Positions 55,284 through 63,960 of a DNA stretch of 64,000 nt are shown here, in pieces. The position numbers and the translations under genes were made by a program. The notes below the pieces were generated by a model. The model was not told the origin of the DNA, did not search any database, and saw only the letters and a list, made by a program, of their open reading frames with translations. Position 1 is the first letter of the stretch; every line of letters begins with the position of its first letter. Where the stretch lies: positions 6,696,001-6,760,000 of the forward strand of contig NZ_CP114040.1 of NCBI RefSeq assembly GCF_026965555.1, read 5' to 3'. The stretch comes from Nannocystis punicea. GTDB lineage: Bacteria; Myxococcota_A; Polyangia; Nannocystales; Nannocystaceae.

Positions 55284-55319
55284 CCGCGGGGACATGTTCG
55301 TAAGGACATGTCCCCGCGG
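55284..55319. repeat. 36-nt perfect inverted repeat built from hairpin units
   Basis: CCGCGGGGACATGT and its exact complement enclose 8 nt, giving a 14-bp stem that contains two units (TGTTC-GTAA-GGACA). It is placed between convergent genes, so a shared bidirectional terminator without a T-tract is possible. Confidence 0.85.
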
Positions 55320-55325
55320 TCCGCT

Positions 55326-55760
55326 TCACACCGCCGCCGCCGCGCCGAGGGTCCGCGCGACCAGGGCGCCCATCCACACCAGGCAGGCGATCTGCGCCGC
55401 GAACGCGGTGAAGCGCAGGTTGACCGCCGCGCGGGTCCCCGAGGCGACGTGGACGACCGTCTGCACCACCCGCGCCGCCAGGTAGGTGATCGCCAGCGCG
55501 TCCATGCGTGAGGAGCCGGCGTGGACCACCGCCCCGGTCAGCACCACCGCCGCGAACAGCGGCAGGTTCTCCACGCAGTTGAGGTGGGCCCGCATGGTCC
55601 GGCGGTAGCGGTCGGAGCCGTGGGGCACGTCGGCCGGGAAACCGGCTTCGGGCGCGGTCCCCATGGCGACGGCGAGTACGCGCGGTGTCACGATCCCCAG
55701 GACGGCGACGAGGAGGGTCCACGCCCCGAAACCGAGCAAGCAGAGCAGCGGTGTGTGCAT
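55326..55760 (-). CDS. MAPEG family membrane protein
   Basis: A 144-residue protein with four hydrophobic helices (about 5-28, 65-85, 90-108 and 118-140) and the MAPEG signature RAHLNCVENLPLFAAVVL (about 57-74) with its conserved Glu-Asn. The family includes glutathione transferases and related membrane enzymes; in bacteria function is often unknown. The ATG and length fit the family (130-150). It is convergent with the Cys-rich lipoprotein and divergent from the nucleotidase. Confidence 0.87.
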   Translation of the reverse strand: MHTPLLCLLGFGAWTLLVAVLGIVTPRVLAVAMGTAPEAGFPADVPHGSDRYRRTMRAHLNCVENLPLFAAVVLTGAVVHAGSSRMDALAITYLAARVVQTVVHVASGTRAAVNLRFTAFAAQIACLVWMGALVARTLGAAAAV

Positions 55761-55961
55761 TCTGCCAGCATATCGTCTCCTGGCTGTGACCTGGAGCGAC
55801 GCGCGCGGGCACCGCCTGGAGCGTCGAACAGGCGGACCGAGCAGCGTTCGGCCCGCGGGGGCCCACGGCGACGGCGCCGGCGGCCATGACCTGCGCCACG
55901 AACGACGCGGCGCCGGCCGGATTGCGCGAACGCGCGGGGCCTGTTACCTCTCGCCGGGACC

Positions 55962-57761
55962 GTGCCTGCCTCGCGTCCATCGATCGCCCTCGGCCTAGTC
56001 GCGAGCCTGTCGCTCGGCTCGTGTCTCTACGACTCCAACTCGCCCGACCTCACCGGTCAGGACGTCCGCCTCACGATCCTTCACACCTCGGACGTGCACT
56101 CGCGGATCTTGCCGTACGACCACGATCCTCTTTACACCGAGCAGCAGCTCGGTCTCGCGGAGGGTCGCGGGCCGTACGGCGGCGTCGCCAAGATGGCCCA
56201 CATCGTCAAGCGGGAGCGCGAGCACGCGGCTCGCTCGCTCTGGCTCGACTCGGGCGACCTGTTCCAGGGCGCCCCGATCTTCAACATCTTCCGCGGCGAG
56301 GCCGAGGTGCGGGCGATGTCGATGGCCGGCCTCGACGCCATGGCGCTCGGCAACCACGAGTTCGACCACGGCCCCGAGAACGTGCTCGAGCAGTTCTCGA
56401 GCTTCGGCGACTTCGACCTGCTGGCCGCCAACTACGAGTTCGAGGACGACGCCAAGCCGTTCGCCAAGCAGTTCGACATCATCGTCAAGCCGTTCGTCGT
56501 CTACAACGTCGACGGCCTCAAGCTCGGCATCATCGGCATGGGCAACCTGAGCTCGATGAACAGCCTCGAGGACGGCACCAACAACCTGGGGGTCCTGCCC
56601 AAGGAGACCCTGCAGACCGTCCAGTTCTACACCAACTTCCTGCGCGAGTCGGTCGACCTGGTGGTCCTGCTCGACCACCTCGGCCTGACCGAGGACGAGG
56701 TCCTGGCGCGCAACATCTGTGGCCTCGACCTGATCCTCGGCGGCCACCACCACATCGCCCTCAGCCCGCCCAAGCTGATCGACTACAACCCCGACGCCAA
56801 GTACATCTCGGCCCAGCCCGACATGGACGCCGAGGTCATCACCGTCGACAGCGAGGGCGAGGAGGAGGACCCGGAGGTCGGCGGCGAGCCCAACGGCACC
56901 GACCCGCCGCGCGGGATCGGCGAGTGCAAGCCGGAGAACCGGCGCCAGACCCTGCTGGCCCACCCGAACGCCTTCTCCAAGTTCGTCGCGCGCCTCGACC
57001 TCGTCGTCCGCGACAAGCGCATCATCTCGCACAAGTTCAAGCTGTTCCCGATCGACACCACCGTCCCCGAGGACCCCGAGACCCGCGAGGTCCTGCAGGA
57101 GTACCTCAACGAGATGCAGCAGACGCTGCTGCTCGACCGCGTGATCACCACCGCGACCGAGCCCCTGCGGCGGTTCGGCAACACCGGCGGCGACAGCATG
57201 CTCGGCAACCTGGTCGCCGAGGCGATGCAGTACCGCCGCTACATCGAGACCGAGTTCTGCGTCACCAATTCGCTCGGCATCCGCACCGACATCCTCGCCG
57301 GCCCGATCACGTACGAGCAGATGTACAACGTGATGCCGTTCGAGAACACGATCACGACGATGACCCTGAGCGGCATCGAGGTCCAGGAGCTGCTCGACTT
57401 CGCCACGCGCTCGAGCGCCGAGCGCGGCTGCAACTCGCAGATCCAGGTCTCGGGCATCAGCTTCACGATGAACTGTCGCAACGGCAAGGCCGAGGACATC
57501 CACGTCAACGGCGAGCCGCTCGAGCGCGCCCGCGCCTACGACATGTGCACCAACGATTACATGGCGTGGGGCGGCAGCGGCTTCCGCATGCTCAAGCGCA
57601 ACACCACCAAGGTCAACACGGGCATCCCGATCCGCGAGGCGATGATCCAGTACATGCGGGACATCCCGCAGCTGCCCGCCTGCTACGACACGAACACCCC
57701 GCTCGACCTGTGCAAGTCCGGGTACGCAGTGCCCGACGGCCGGATCGTCACCAAGTACTAG
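55962..57761 (+). CDS. 5'-nucleotidase/UDP-sugar hydrolase-like lipoprotein
   Basis: A 599-residue UshA-like enzyme. Signal ends LGSCLYD (lipobox). The metallophosphatase domain has LTILHTSDVHSRI (about 38), WLDSGDLFQG, MALGNHEFDHG (about 125), LILGGHHHIA (about 260) and the C-terminal nucleotide-binding domain has TGGDSMLGNLVAEAM and NVMPFENTITTMTLSG. An insert of about 60 residues (including an acidic EGEEEDPEVGGEP-like stretch) lies near 285-320. It probably hydrolyses extracellular nucleotides. GTG at 55962 is the only start giving the signal. Followed 18 bp later by an OB-type lipoprotein. Confidence 0.9.
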   Translation: MPASRPSIALGLVASLSLGSCLYDSNSPDLTGQDVRLTILHTSDVHSRILPYDHDPLYTEQQLGLAEGRGPYGGVAKMAHIVKREREHAARSLWLDSGDLFQGAPIFNIFRGEAEVRAMSMAGLDAMALGNHEFDHGPENVLEQFSSFGDFDLLAANYEFEDDAKPFAKQFDIIVKPFVVYNVDGLKLGIIGMGNLSSMNSLEDGTNNLGVLPKETLQTVQFYTNFLRESVDLVVLLDHLGLTEDEVLARNICGLDLILGGHHHIALSPPKLIDYNPDAKYISAQPDMDAEVITVDSEGEEEDPEVGGEPNGTDPPRGIGECKPENRRQTLLAHPNAFSKFVARLDLVVRDKRIISHKFKLFPIDTTVPEDPETREVLQEYLNEMQQTLLLDRVITTATEPLRRFGNTGGDSMLGNLVAEAMQYRRYIETEFCVTNSLGIRTDILAGPITYEQMYNVMPFENTITTMTLSGIEVQELLDFATRSSAERGCNSQIQVSGISFTMNCRNGKAEDIHVNGEPLERARAYDMCTNDYMAWGGSGFRMLKRNTTKVNTGIPIREAMIQYMRDIPQLPACYDTNTPLDLCKSGYAVPDGRIVTKY

Positions 57762-57778
57762 GAACGAGGCTGACCGTC

Positions 57779-58873
57779 ATGACTCCGAAGCACCCCGTCG
57801 CCGCGCTCGCGCTGCTCTTCGCCGGCGGCCTCGCCTGCGTCCAGGAGATCGACAAGAGCTCCGGCAAGGTCGCGCCGCTCAGCTTCAAGGTCGAGATCGA
57901 GGGCGAGGCCGGCAGCGAGGAGAACCCGCTGACCTACAGCAGCACCGGTCGGCAGTTCGTCCTCGACATCCGCGCCGTCGATGACGCCGGCGAGACGGCC
58001 ACCTGGTTCTCGGGACAGGTCCAGCTCGACGTCGCCCCGCGCGGGCGCCTCGCGCCCAACCAGGCCAGCACAGTCACCCTGCAGGACGGCCAGGCGATCG
58101 GCGTCCCGGTCGAGATCGTGCGGGCCCACGGCGCCACCAACATCTGGGTCGAGGACCGCGGCAGCGACGAGGCCCCCGGCAGCTACGCCACCGGCCTGTC
58201 GCCGACCATCCACATCGCCCACCCCACCCTGCGCGAGATCAACGAGACCGACATCCCGGCCAGCTCGCCGCTCGACGGCGACTTCGTCAAGGTCAACGCC
58301 GAAGGCCGCACTCTGGTGGTCACCGGCATCGCCGTCGACGGCTTCTACCTGACCGACCTCACCGACATGACGGCCGGCTTCAACGCCATCTTCGCCCACA
58401 CGCACTCGCGGCCGAAGGGCGTCGAGCAGGGCTCGGTGATCGAGGAGATCATCGGCACAGTCACCGAGTTCTACGGCTTTACCGAGCTCGGCTTCCCGAC
58501 CTATCGCGTCGGCGGCAAGCTGGAGAACCTGGTGCCGGTGGAAATCACCGGCGATCTCGTCGACGACGATCAGGCGATGGAGAAGCTGGAGAGCCGCCTC
58601 GTCGAGGTGCGAGACGTCACGGTGTGTCCGCTGGGTGACGGCTTCGCTACGTTCGGCCAGTGGGTGGTGCTCGTCGACCCTGCCGGCAACTGCAACAACG
58701 GCCAGGGCGGCGTCAACGTCGTCAGCGCCCTCAGCGCGACCGGCTTCGACCCGGCCGACCACGTCGGCGGCAAGCTGCACATCGTCGGCGACCTGCGCTT
58801 TCACGCCGCTGCGCGACCGAACTGGCTGCTCTACACGCGCGGCGACGACGACATCCAGATCACGACGAAGTAG
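57779..58873 (+). CDS. Lipoprotein with presumed OB-fold domain
   Basis: A 364-residue lipoprotein: signal ending GGLACVQE, a beta-rich N-terminal half (30-150), and a C-terminal half with VIEEIIGTVTEFYGFTELGFPTYRVGG and LVEVRDVTVCPLGDGFATFGQW. This alternation is typical of the OB-fold modules attached to extracellular nucleases (YhcR/ExeM-type). No nuclease active site is seen, so it may bind rather than cut. It directly follows the nucleotidase (17-bp gap), suggesting joint function. The fold is an inference. Confidence 0.7.
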   Translation: MTPKHPVAALALLFAGGLACVQEIDKSSGKVAPLSFKVEIEGEAGSEENPLTYSSTGRQFVLDIRAVDDAGETATWFSGQVQLDVAPRGRLAPNQASTVTLQDGQAIGVPVEIVRAHGATNIWVEDRGSDEAPGSYATGLSPTIHIAHPTLREINETDIPASSPLDGDFVKVNAEGRTLVVTGIAVDGFYLTDLTDMTAGFNAIFAHTHSRPKGVEQGSVIEEIIGTVTEFYGFTELGFPTYRVGGKLENLVPVEITGDLVDDDQAMEKLESRLVEVRDVTVCPLGDGFATFGQWVVLVDPAGNCNNGQGGVNVVSALSATGFDPADHVGGKLHIVGDLRFHAAARPNWLLYTRGDDDIQITTK

Positions 58874-59174
58874 CCGCGCTGCGCTCCTTCGCGTGTCTCT
58901 GCGGCGCCGCGGCGCGGCCGCTTCGGGGACGCGTGGGGCGCCGACGTCGGTGCGTCGACGCCTGTTTGTCGACCGTGTCACAGCGTTCGCTGGGGGATCG
59001 CCTCACAGGCCGGTCCAGGAATCAGTCTTCGCTTGCTGCGATCACGAGCGCCCGGCTTGACATCGCGCATGGCCGCAAAGTAAGTGTCCGGGCGCACGGA
59101 ACGCCCCTCTGGCGGCACGCGCCGCGAATCACTGCACGGCCTCTCGAGGCCACGAGATGCGAAGGAGCTGGATC
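58874..59174. other. Gap without recognised gene
   Basis: No coding frame with the local codon bias and no hairpin unit was seen in this 301-bp gap between the two OB-type lipoprotein genes. The RBS of the following gene lies at its end. Confidence 0.5.
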
Positions 59175-60623
59175 ATGCGTCGACTCGTCCCCTGCACCGC
59201 GCTGTGTTTGCTCGCCTGCAACGCGTTCAACAACACGACGAACACCGCCGGCGACGACGCGACCGCCACCGAGGGCACCGCCGGCACCACCGACAACCCG
59301 CCGACGACCAGCAACGAGCCGACCGACGGCGGCGGCCTGCAGGACACGACCATCTACGACCTGCAGCAGGACAAGGTCACCCCGAACAAGCTCGTGCGCG
59401 TCAAGGACGTGGTCGTCGTCTCGCCGACGAAGTTCAGCGGCAGCGGGGCCGGCAGCGTGTTCATTCAGGAGCTCGACGGCGGCGAGTACTCGGGCATCCA
59501 GCTCTACATCTACCCTGACACCGCGACCGAGCTGATGGCTCAGGGCAAGGTGCCGAAGCCGGGCGACAAGCTCACCGTGGTCGGCGAGTACGTCGAGTAC
59601 AAGGCGATGGACGACACCGGCACCGAGACGTTCAGCGAGATCAACATCTCGCTGCCGGACGACATCATGATCACCGGCACCGCCGACGCCCCGACCCCGC
59701 CGGTCGTCTCGCCGCCCGACATCGCCAACGGCGGCGCGCTGACCGAGGTGTGGGAGAGCGTCCCGGTCACCGTCGAGAACGTCGACGTCACCAACCCGGA
59801 CCTCGGCTTCGGCGAGTACGAGGTCACCGGCGGCCTGCACGTCGACGACATGTTCTTCCTGCCCGAGGGCGGGCCCAAGCCGCCGATGGGCACGACGCTG
59901 ACGCTCACCGGCCCGCTGATCTACAACTTCGGCAACTTCAAGCTGGTCCCGCGCAGCTGCGACGACTACGTCGGCTTCGAGTGCATGGGCGGCAACACGA
60001 CCGACACCGACACCGAGACCACCGGCCCGATGGGCGCGGTCACCATCTTCGACATCCAGCAGGGCGCGGTCCCCGAGGGCAACTTCGTCACCGTCGAGAA
60101 CGTGGTCGTCACCAGCCCGCTGAACTTCAAGGGCGACGGCTTCTTCGTCCAGGACCCGGCCGGCGGCGAGTACTCGGGCATCTACGTCTACATCAACCAG
60201 AACCCCGACATGCTCGCGGTCCAGCCCGGCGACGTCGTCACCATCAACGGGCTCTACACCGAGTTCTACGACATGTCCCAGATCACCGCCGGCCAGGCCG
60301 GCGACGTGGTCGTCACCGGCACCGACGCCGTGCCCTCGCCGCTCGTCGTCTCGCCCGCCGACATCGCCACCGGCGGCGCGATGACCGAGAACTACGAGTC
60401 GGTCCTCGTCAGCGTCGAGAACGTCACCGTCGCCGCCGAGGCCAACATGTTCGGCGAGTGGACCATCGACGACGGCCTCCTGCTCGACGACCTGTTCTTC
60501 GCCACCGCCGACTGGCCCAAGCCGGCCGTGGGCGACACCTTCACCTCGATCACCGGCCCGCTGGTGTACAGCTTCGAGAACTTCAAGCTCGCCCCCCGCA
60601 CGGCCGAAGACCTGGCCCAGTAA
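59175..60623 (+). CDS. Lipoprotein with two tandem repeated OB-like domains
   Basis: A 482-residue lipoprotein: signal ending LCLLACNAF, an Asp/Thr linker, then two similar units (about 60-275 and 295-482). Unit 1 opens TIYDLQQDKVTPNKLVRV and unit 2 TIFDIQQGAVPEGNFVTV; both share a VVVVSP/VVVTSP strand, GGEYSGI, PPVVSPPDIANGGALTE vs PLVVSPADIATGGAMTE and a closing GPLIYNFGNFKL vs GPLVYSFENFKL. This is an internal duplication of an OB-type module like that in 57779-58873. ATG 59175 has AAGGAG at correct spacing; the upstream ATG (59157) does not. Function unknown. Confidence 0.78.
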   Translation: MRRLVPCTALCLLACNAFNNTTNTAGDDATATEGTAGTTDNPPTTSNEPTDGGGLQDTTIYDLQQDKVTPNKLVRVKDVVVVSPTKFSGSGAGSVFIQELDGGEYSGIQLYIYPDTATELMAQGKVPKPGDKLTVVGEYVEYKAMDDTGTETFSEINISLPDDIMITGTADAPTPPVVSPPDIANGGALTEVWESVPVTVENVDVTNPDLGFGEYEVTGGLHVDDMFFLPEGGPKPPMGTTLTLTGPLIYNFGNFKLVPRSCDDYVGFECMGGNTTDTDTETTGPMGAVTIFDIQQGAVPEGNFVTVENVVVTSPLNFKGDGFFVQDPAGGEYSGIYVYINQNPDMLAVQPGDVVTINGLYTEFYDMSQITAGQAGDVVVTGTDAVPSPLVVSPADIATGGAMTENYESVLVSVENVTVAAEANMFGEWTIDDGLLLDDLFFATADWPKPAVGDTFTSITGPLVYSFENFKLAPRTAEDLAQ

Positions 60624-60688
60624 CCAGGCCGCCCCCCCCCGCCGAAGCCCGCAGCCCTGGCCCCGTAGCCGAGAGCGACCACGTCCCC

Positions 60689-62506
60689 ATGCAGTGGCCC
60701 CTTCCCGCCGCCGTCCTCGCCATCGCCTGGCTCGCGCCCGGCCTCGCCCTCGCGCTCCAGCCCAGCTCCGGTGACTCCGGTCCACCGCCGGGCTCGAGCC
60801 AGCCGCCGGCCCCCGCGACCCAGACGCCCGCGCCGCCGGCCCCGTCGGCCGCGCCGCCGCCCGCGGAGCTGGAGGCCGGCAGTCCCGAAGGACCTGTCCC
60901 TCCGGTCAGCACCCAGGCCGTCGACGTCGACGCCCTGCAGCGCGAGCTCCGGGCCCTGCGCACGCGGGTCGACCGCGCCGAGCAGCGCCTCGCCGCGCAG
61001 GAGCAGCGCCGCAACACCGACGACCTGCGGGCGATGCCGTCGACCGGCTTCAACCAGTGGACCGCCGGCAACGCGATGGCGACGCGCCTGACGTTCGCCA
61101 TCTCCGACGACAACCTGCTCGCCGGCGCGAAGGACCGCTCGCCCGCGGCCGGCTTCAAGCTGGCGGCCGACCGCCTGTTCTACGACGCCATCGAGCAGGA
61201 GAAGCGCGGCTTCGAGACCGAGACGCAGTTGGTCGTCTACAAGCGCATGCCGACGTTCTTCAAGCGGATGGACGCGGAGGCCGCGTTCGTCACCGAGATC
61301 GAGCAGTGGCACGACGGCAAGACGTTCCAGAACTACACGCAGCTCAGCGACGACGGCTCGTACGGCAAGCTCAACTTCTACACCAAGCGCAACGACTACA
61401 CCGGCGATAACGTCTCGCTGACGATGTTCCCGGTCGACTCGCAGCGCTTCCTGCTCGGCTACACGTACGCGGTGACGTGGGGCGGCGAGCGCATGTTCCC
61501 CAACAACACCGGCCAGACCCCGGGCTTCCGCCTGCGCTACGACTGGAACGTCGGCAGCGGCAAGGACAGCTACGTGTTCCTCGGCGCCAAGTCGGCGCGC
61601 CTGCTCAACGAGAAGCTCAACGAGCCCCAGACCTACTACTCGGCGCTGGCCGGCTTCGGCATCGGCTTCACCCCCTGGCTCGCCTGGGAGGTCAACGGCG
61701 GCTACTACCAGTCGGGCGCGTTCCCGATGTTCTCGCCGAACTCGAAGATCGGCGGCAAGACGGTCCAGACATTCGGCGGCTCGACCCGCCTCACCGCCCA
61801 CTGGGGCGTCCCGATCGGCACCTCGATCGACTTCCAGCTGTTCCGCTACAGCCCCGACGCCAGCTTCCTGCTGACGCAGAACCAGATCTACGACAACCGG
61901 ATCGCCGGCTCGGCCGCTGTCGAGTTCACCACGGTCGGCCAGACGCTGCAGAAGTTCGAGGAGCCCGACACGACCCGGATCCAGCCGGCCAAGGCGGCCG
62001 CGTTCCTCGGCAAGCTGCGGATCAAGAAGCTGCGCCTGTTCGCCAACGCCATCTACCGGGACCTGGCCTTCGTGGTCCTGTCGATCCCCGGCGTGTTCCC
62101 CTACCAGACGTTCCCCAAGGAGGCGCAGGTCTCTCCGGAGCTGTGGGGCTCGGTCGGCTTCGACTACTACTTCGAGCGCTCGAAGCTGACGCCCGGCGCA
62201 GTGCTGGCCTACAAGTCGCCGGCGTCGATCAAGGTCGGCGACACGACCAACGTCTACCGCGAGTACTGGGACCAGGAGGTCCTCCCCGCCGGCGAGAACC
62301 CGTTCGACATCCTGTCGGGCAAGCTGACGCTCAAGTGGGACATCGCGCCGTTCTTCGTGGTGGTGTCCGAGCTCCGCTACACGCTCGACAACAACCGCAC
62401 GAAGTTCGTCAAGGCGAGCAACGAGTCGGGCCGGATCCGCGTGTTCGAGGACCCGAACGTGACCAACCGCCTCGGCTTCTTCCTGCTCGCGCAGGCGCGC
62501 TGGTAA
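60689..62506 (+). CDS. Outer-membrane porin-like protein
   Basis: A 605-residue exported protein. Signal peptide (1-22), a Pro/Ala-rich stretch, a coiled-coil segment (about 88-118, LQRELRALRTRVDRAEQRL), and from about 130 a long series of alternating amphipathic strands ending in an aromatic C-terminus (LLAQARW), typical of outer-membrane beta-barrels. The coiled coil plus barrel plan resembles phosphate-selective porins. It follows the nucleotidase and OB lipoproteins on the same strand, so uptake of nucleotide-derived compounds is plausible but inferred. A two-to-three-unit hairpin motif lies at 60881-60907 in the linker. Confidence 0.75.
   Translation: MQWPLPAAVLAIAWLAPGLALALQPSSGDSGPPPGSSQPPAPATQTPAPPAPSAAPPPAELEAGSPEGPVPPVSTQAVDVDALQRELRALRTRVDRAEQRLAAQEQRRNTDDLRAMPSTGFNQWTAGNAMATRLTFAISDDNLLAGAKDRSPAAGFKLAADRLFYDAIEQEKRGFETETQLVVYKRMPTFFKRMDAEAAFVTEIEQWHDGKTFQNYTQLSDDGSYGKLNFYTKRNDYTGDNVSLTMFPVDSQRFLLGYTYAVTWGGERMFPNNTGQTPGFRLRYDWNVGSGKDSYVFLGAKSARLLNEKLNEPQTYYSALAGFGIGFTPWLAWEVNGGYYQSGAFPMFSPNSKIGGKTVQTFGGSTRLTAHWGVPIGTSIDFQLFRYSPDASFLLTQNQIYDNRIAGSAAVEFTTVGQTLQKFEEPDTTRIQPAKAAAFLGKLRIKKLRLFANAIYRDLAFVVLSIPGVFPYQTFPKEAQVSPELWGSVGFDYYFERSKLTPGAVLAYKSPASIKVGDTTNVYREYWDQEVLPAGENPFDILSGKLTLKWDIAPFFVVVSELRYTLDNNRTKFVKASNESGRIRVFEDPNVTNRLGFFLLAQARW
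60881..60907. repeat. In-gene hairpin motif (porin-like gene)
   Basis: AGTCC-CGAA-GGACCTGTCC-CTCC-GGTCA at 14-bp pitch in the disordered linker of the porin-like protein. Confidence 0.65.
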
Positions 62507-62528
62507 GCAAGAGGCTCTCGCCGTCCCG

Positions 62529-62555
62529 GGCCGCGCGGACCTCGTCCGCGCGGCC
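62529..62555. terminator. Strong hairpin between convergent genes
   Basis: An 11-bp perfect stem GGCCGCGCGGA/TCCGCGCGGCC with a 5-nt loop between the porin-like gene and the convergent serpin gene. It lacks a T-tract, so it is a probable but not certain bidirectional terminator. Confidence 0.6.
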
Positions 62556-62571
62556 CTCGTCGTCTGGGTCG

Positions 62572-63960
62572 TCAGGGCGCGCTCGGGTCGAGCACGCGGC
62601 CGAACCAGAGCAGCGTGTCGGTGCCGCGGTCGCGGATCGCGAACAGGAACGGTCGGTCGGCGGTGAAGCTCTGGTCCGCGCCGATGCCTCCTTCGGTGTC
62701 GTAGAGCACGATCGCGGTGGCGGCGGCGGCCTCGACGCCCTTCTCGTCCACGCCGAGGAAGGTGCTGTGATACACGTCGGCGATCGCCATCTGGATGCTC
62801 GAGAGGCCCGAGAAGTCGCCGCCGCCGAGCTCGAAGGACTTCGTCATCCCGAGCGCCTGCAGGGCCTTCTTGAGCCCGAAGGCGCTCTCGAACGTGAAGC
62901 GGGGGACGCCGAGCTCGAGGGGCTGCAGGCTCAGGCCGGCGAGCACCTCGCCCAGCCCGGCGCCGTCGAGGCCCGCGACGTACGCGTCGAACGTGCCCGC
63001 CTCGGGCAAGATGAAGACCATCGACAGCTCGCTGCCCCGCAGCGGCAGCTCCGCCGCCTCGACGCCCGCCCCCTTGAAGTAGGAGGTCGTGTCGAACACG
63101 CCGTGCATCATCGCCACCTCGACCTCGCTGGCGTCCTTGCGCGTGAACTTCGCGCCCTCCTGCACGTACTCGAAGGGCCGTTCCCAGGGCGCCTTGAGGT
63201 AGAGCGCGTTGACGAGGACACCGGTGACCGTGGAGAAGATCGACTTCGGCGGCAAGAGCTCGTCGATCCGGTCGGCGGTCTCGCCTGCGACCCACTTGTT
63301 GATCGCCTTGCGCGAGCCCTCGGGATCGTCGCGGAAGTCGAGCGCGTGCATGTCGCTCCCGTAGTGAACTGCGAGCACGTCGAGGAAGGGCAGCTCCCAC
63401 TCGACATCCAGGCGCCCGAACACCTGATTGACGAGCCTGAGCTGGACCGAGTCGTCGCCCTCGACCTCGCCGGACGTCGGCAGCTCGCGCGCCGCGAACT
63501 CGAGGTCGATGTGGTTGAACGCGTTGTGCAGGCGCGGCTTGTCGAGCGTGAAGTGGAGCGCGTCGGCGATCTCCGCCTCGCTGACGGTGCGCGCGCCCTC
63601 GTGGAGCATGCCGAACGCGACCCGGAGGCTCGTCGGCGAGATGGCGCGGTTGTCCTCGCCGGCCGGCAGGGCCTTGAAGAGCTCCACGGCGAAGTCCCGC
63701 TCTTCGGCCGCCAGCGTGGCGAGCTCCTCGGCGGTCGCGTCCGGCGCGAGGTTCCGCGGCTTGTCCGAGCCGACAGCCTCGCCCGGCGGCGGATTCACCC
63801 CCCCAGGAGTGCCATCCGTGGTGCTCGAAGTCGGGTCGTCGGTGGTGCCCTCGGTCTCACTCGCGCCCTCGCCAGGGCTCGTCCCGGTGCAGGCGACCGC
63901 GCTCAGAAGCAGAGCCAGAGTGGGCAGGGCGAAGATACGGTTCCGTGTGATGGCCGGCAT
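62572..63960 (-). CDS. Serpin family protease inhibitor lipoprotein
   Basis: A 462-residue serpin. Signal ends SAVACTG (lipobox), followed by a Thr/Glu/Ser/Asp linker (25-80). The serpin body has ISPTSLRVAFGMLHEGA, VNALYLKAPWERPF, the hinge EKGVEAAAATAIVLYD (small residues required for inhibition) and the C-terminal DRPFLFAIRDRGTDTLLWFGRV. The reactive centre loop lies between the hinge and FTADRPF. Small Ala/Thr residues at the hinge favour an inhibitory serpin. Anchored outside the cell, it likely blocks Ser or Cys proteases; the target is unknown. The start codon is ATG at 63960. Confidence 0.93.
   Translation of the reverse strand: MPAITRNRIFALPTLALLLSAVACTGTSPGEGASETEGTTDDPTSSTTDGTPGGVNPPPGEAVGSDKPRNLAPDATAEELATLAAEERDFAVELFKALPAGEDNRAISPTSLRVAFGMLHEGARTVSEAEIADALHFTLDKPRLHNAFNHIDLEFAARELPTSGEVEGDDSVQLRLVNQVFGRLDVEWELPFLDVLAVHYGSDMHALDFRDDPEGSRKAINKWVAGETADRIDELLPPKSIFSTVTGVLVNALYLKAPWERPFEYVQEGAKFTRKDASEVEVAMMHGVFDTTSYFKGAGVEAAELPLRGSELSMVFILPEAGTFDAYVAGLDGAGLGEVLAGLSLQPLELGVPRFTFESAFGLKKALQALGMTKSFELGGGDFSGLSSIQMAIADVYHSTFLGVDEKGVEAAAATAIVLYDTEGGIGADQSFTADRPFLFAIRDRGTDTLLWFGRVLDPSAP

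Noticed and set aside
60392..63400. 1002-codon minus-strand frame opposite porin and serpin
   Set aside because: Runs antisense to the porin and out of frame with the serpin; Arg/Val/Glu-rich with no domain.
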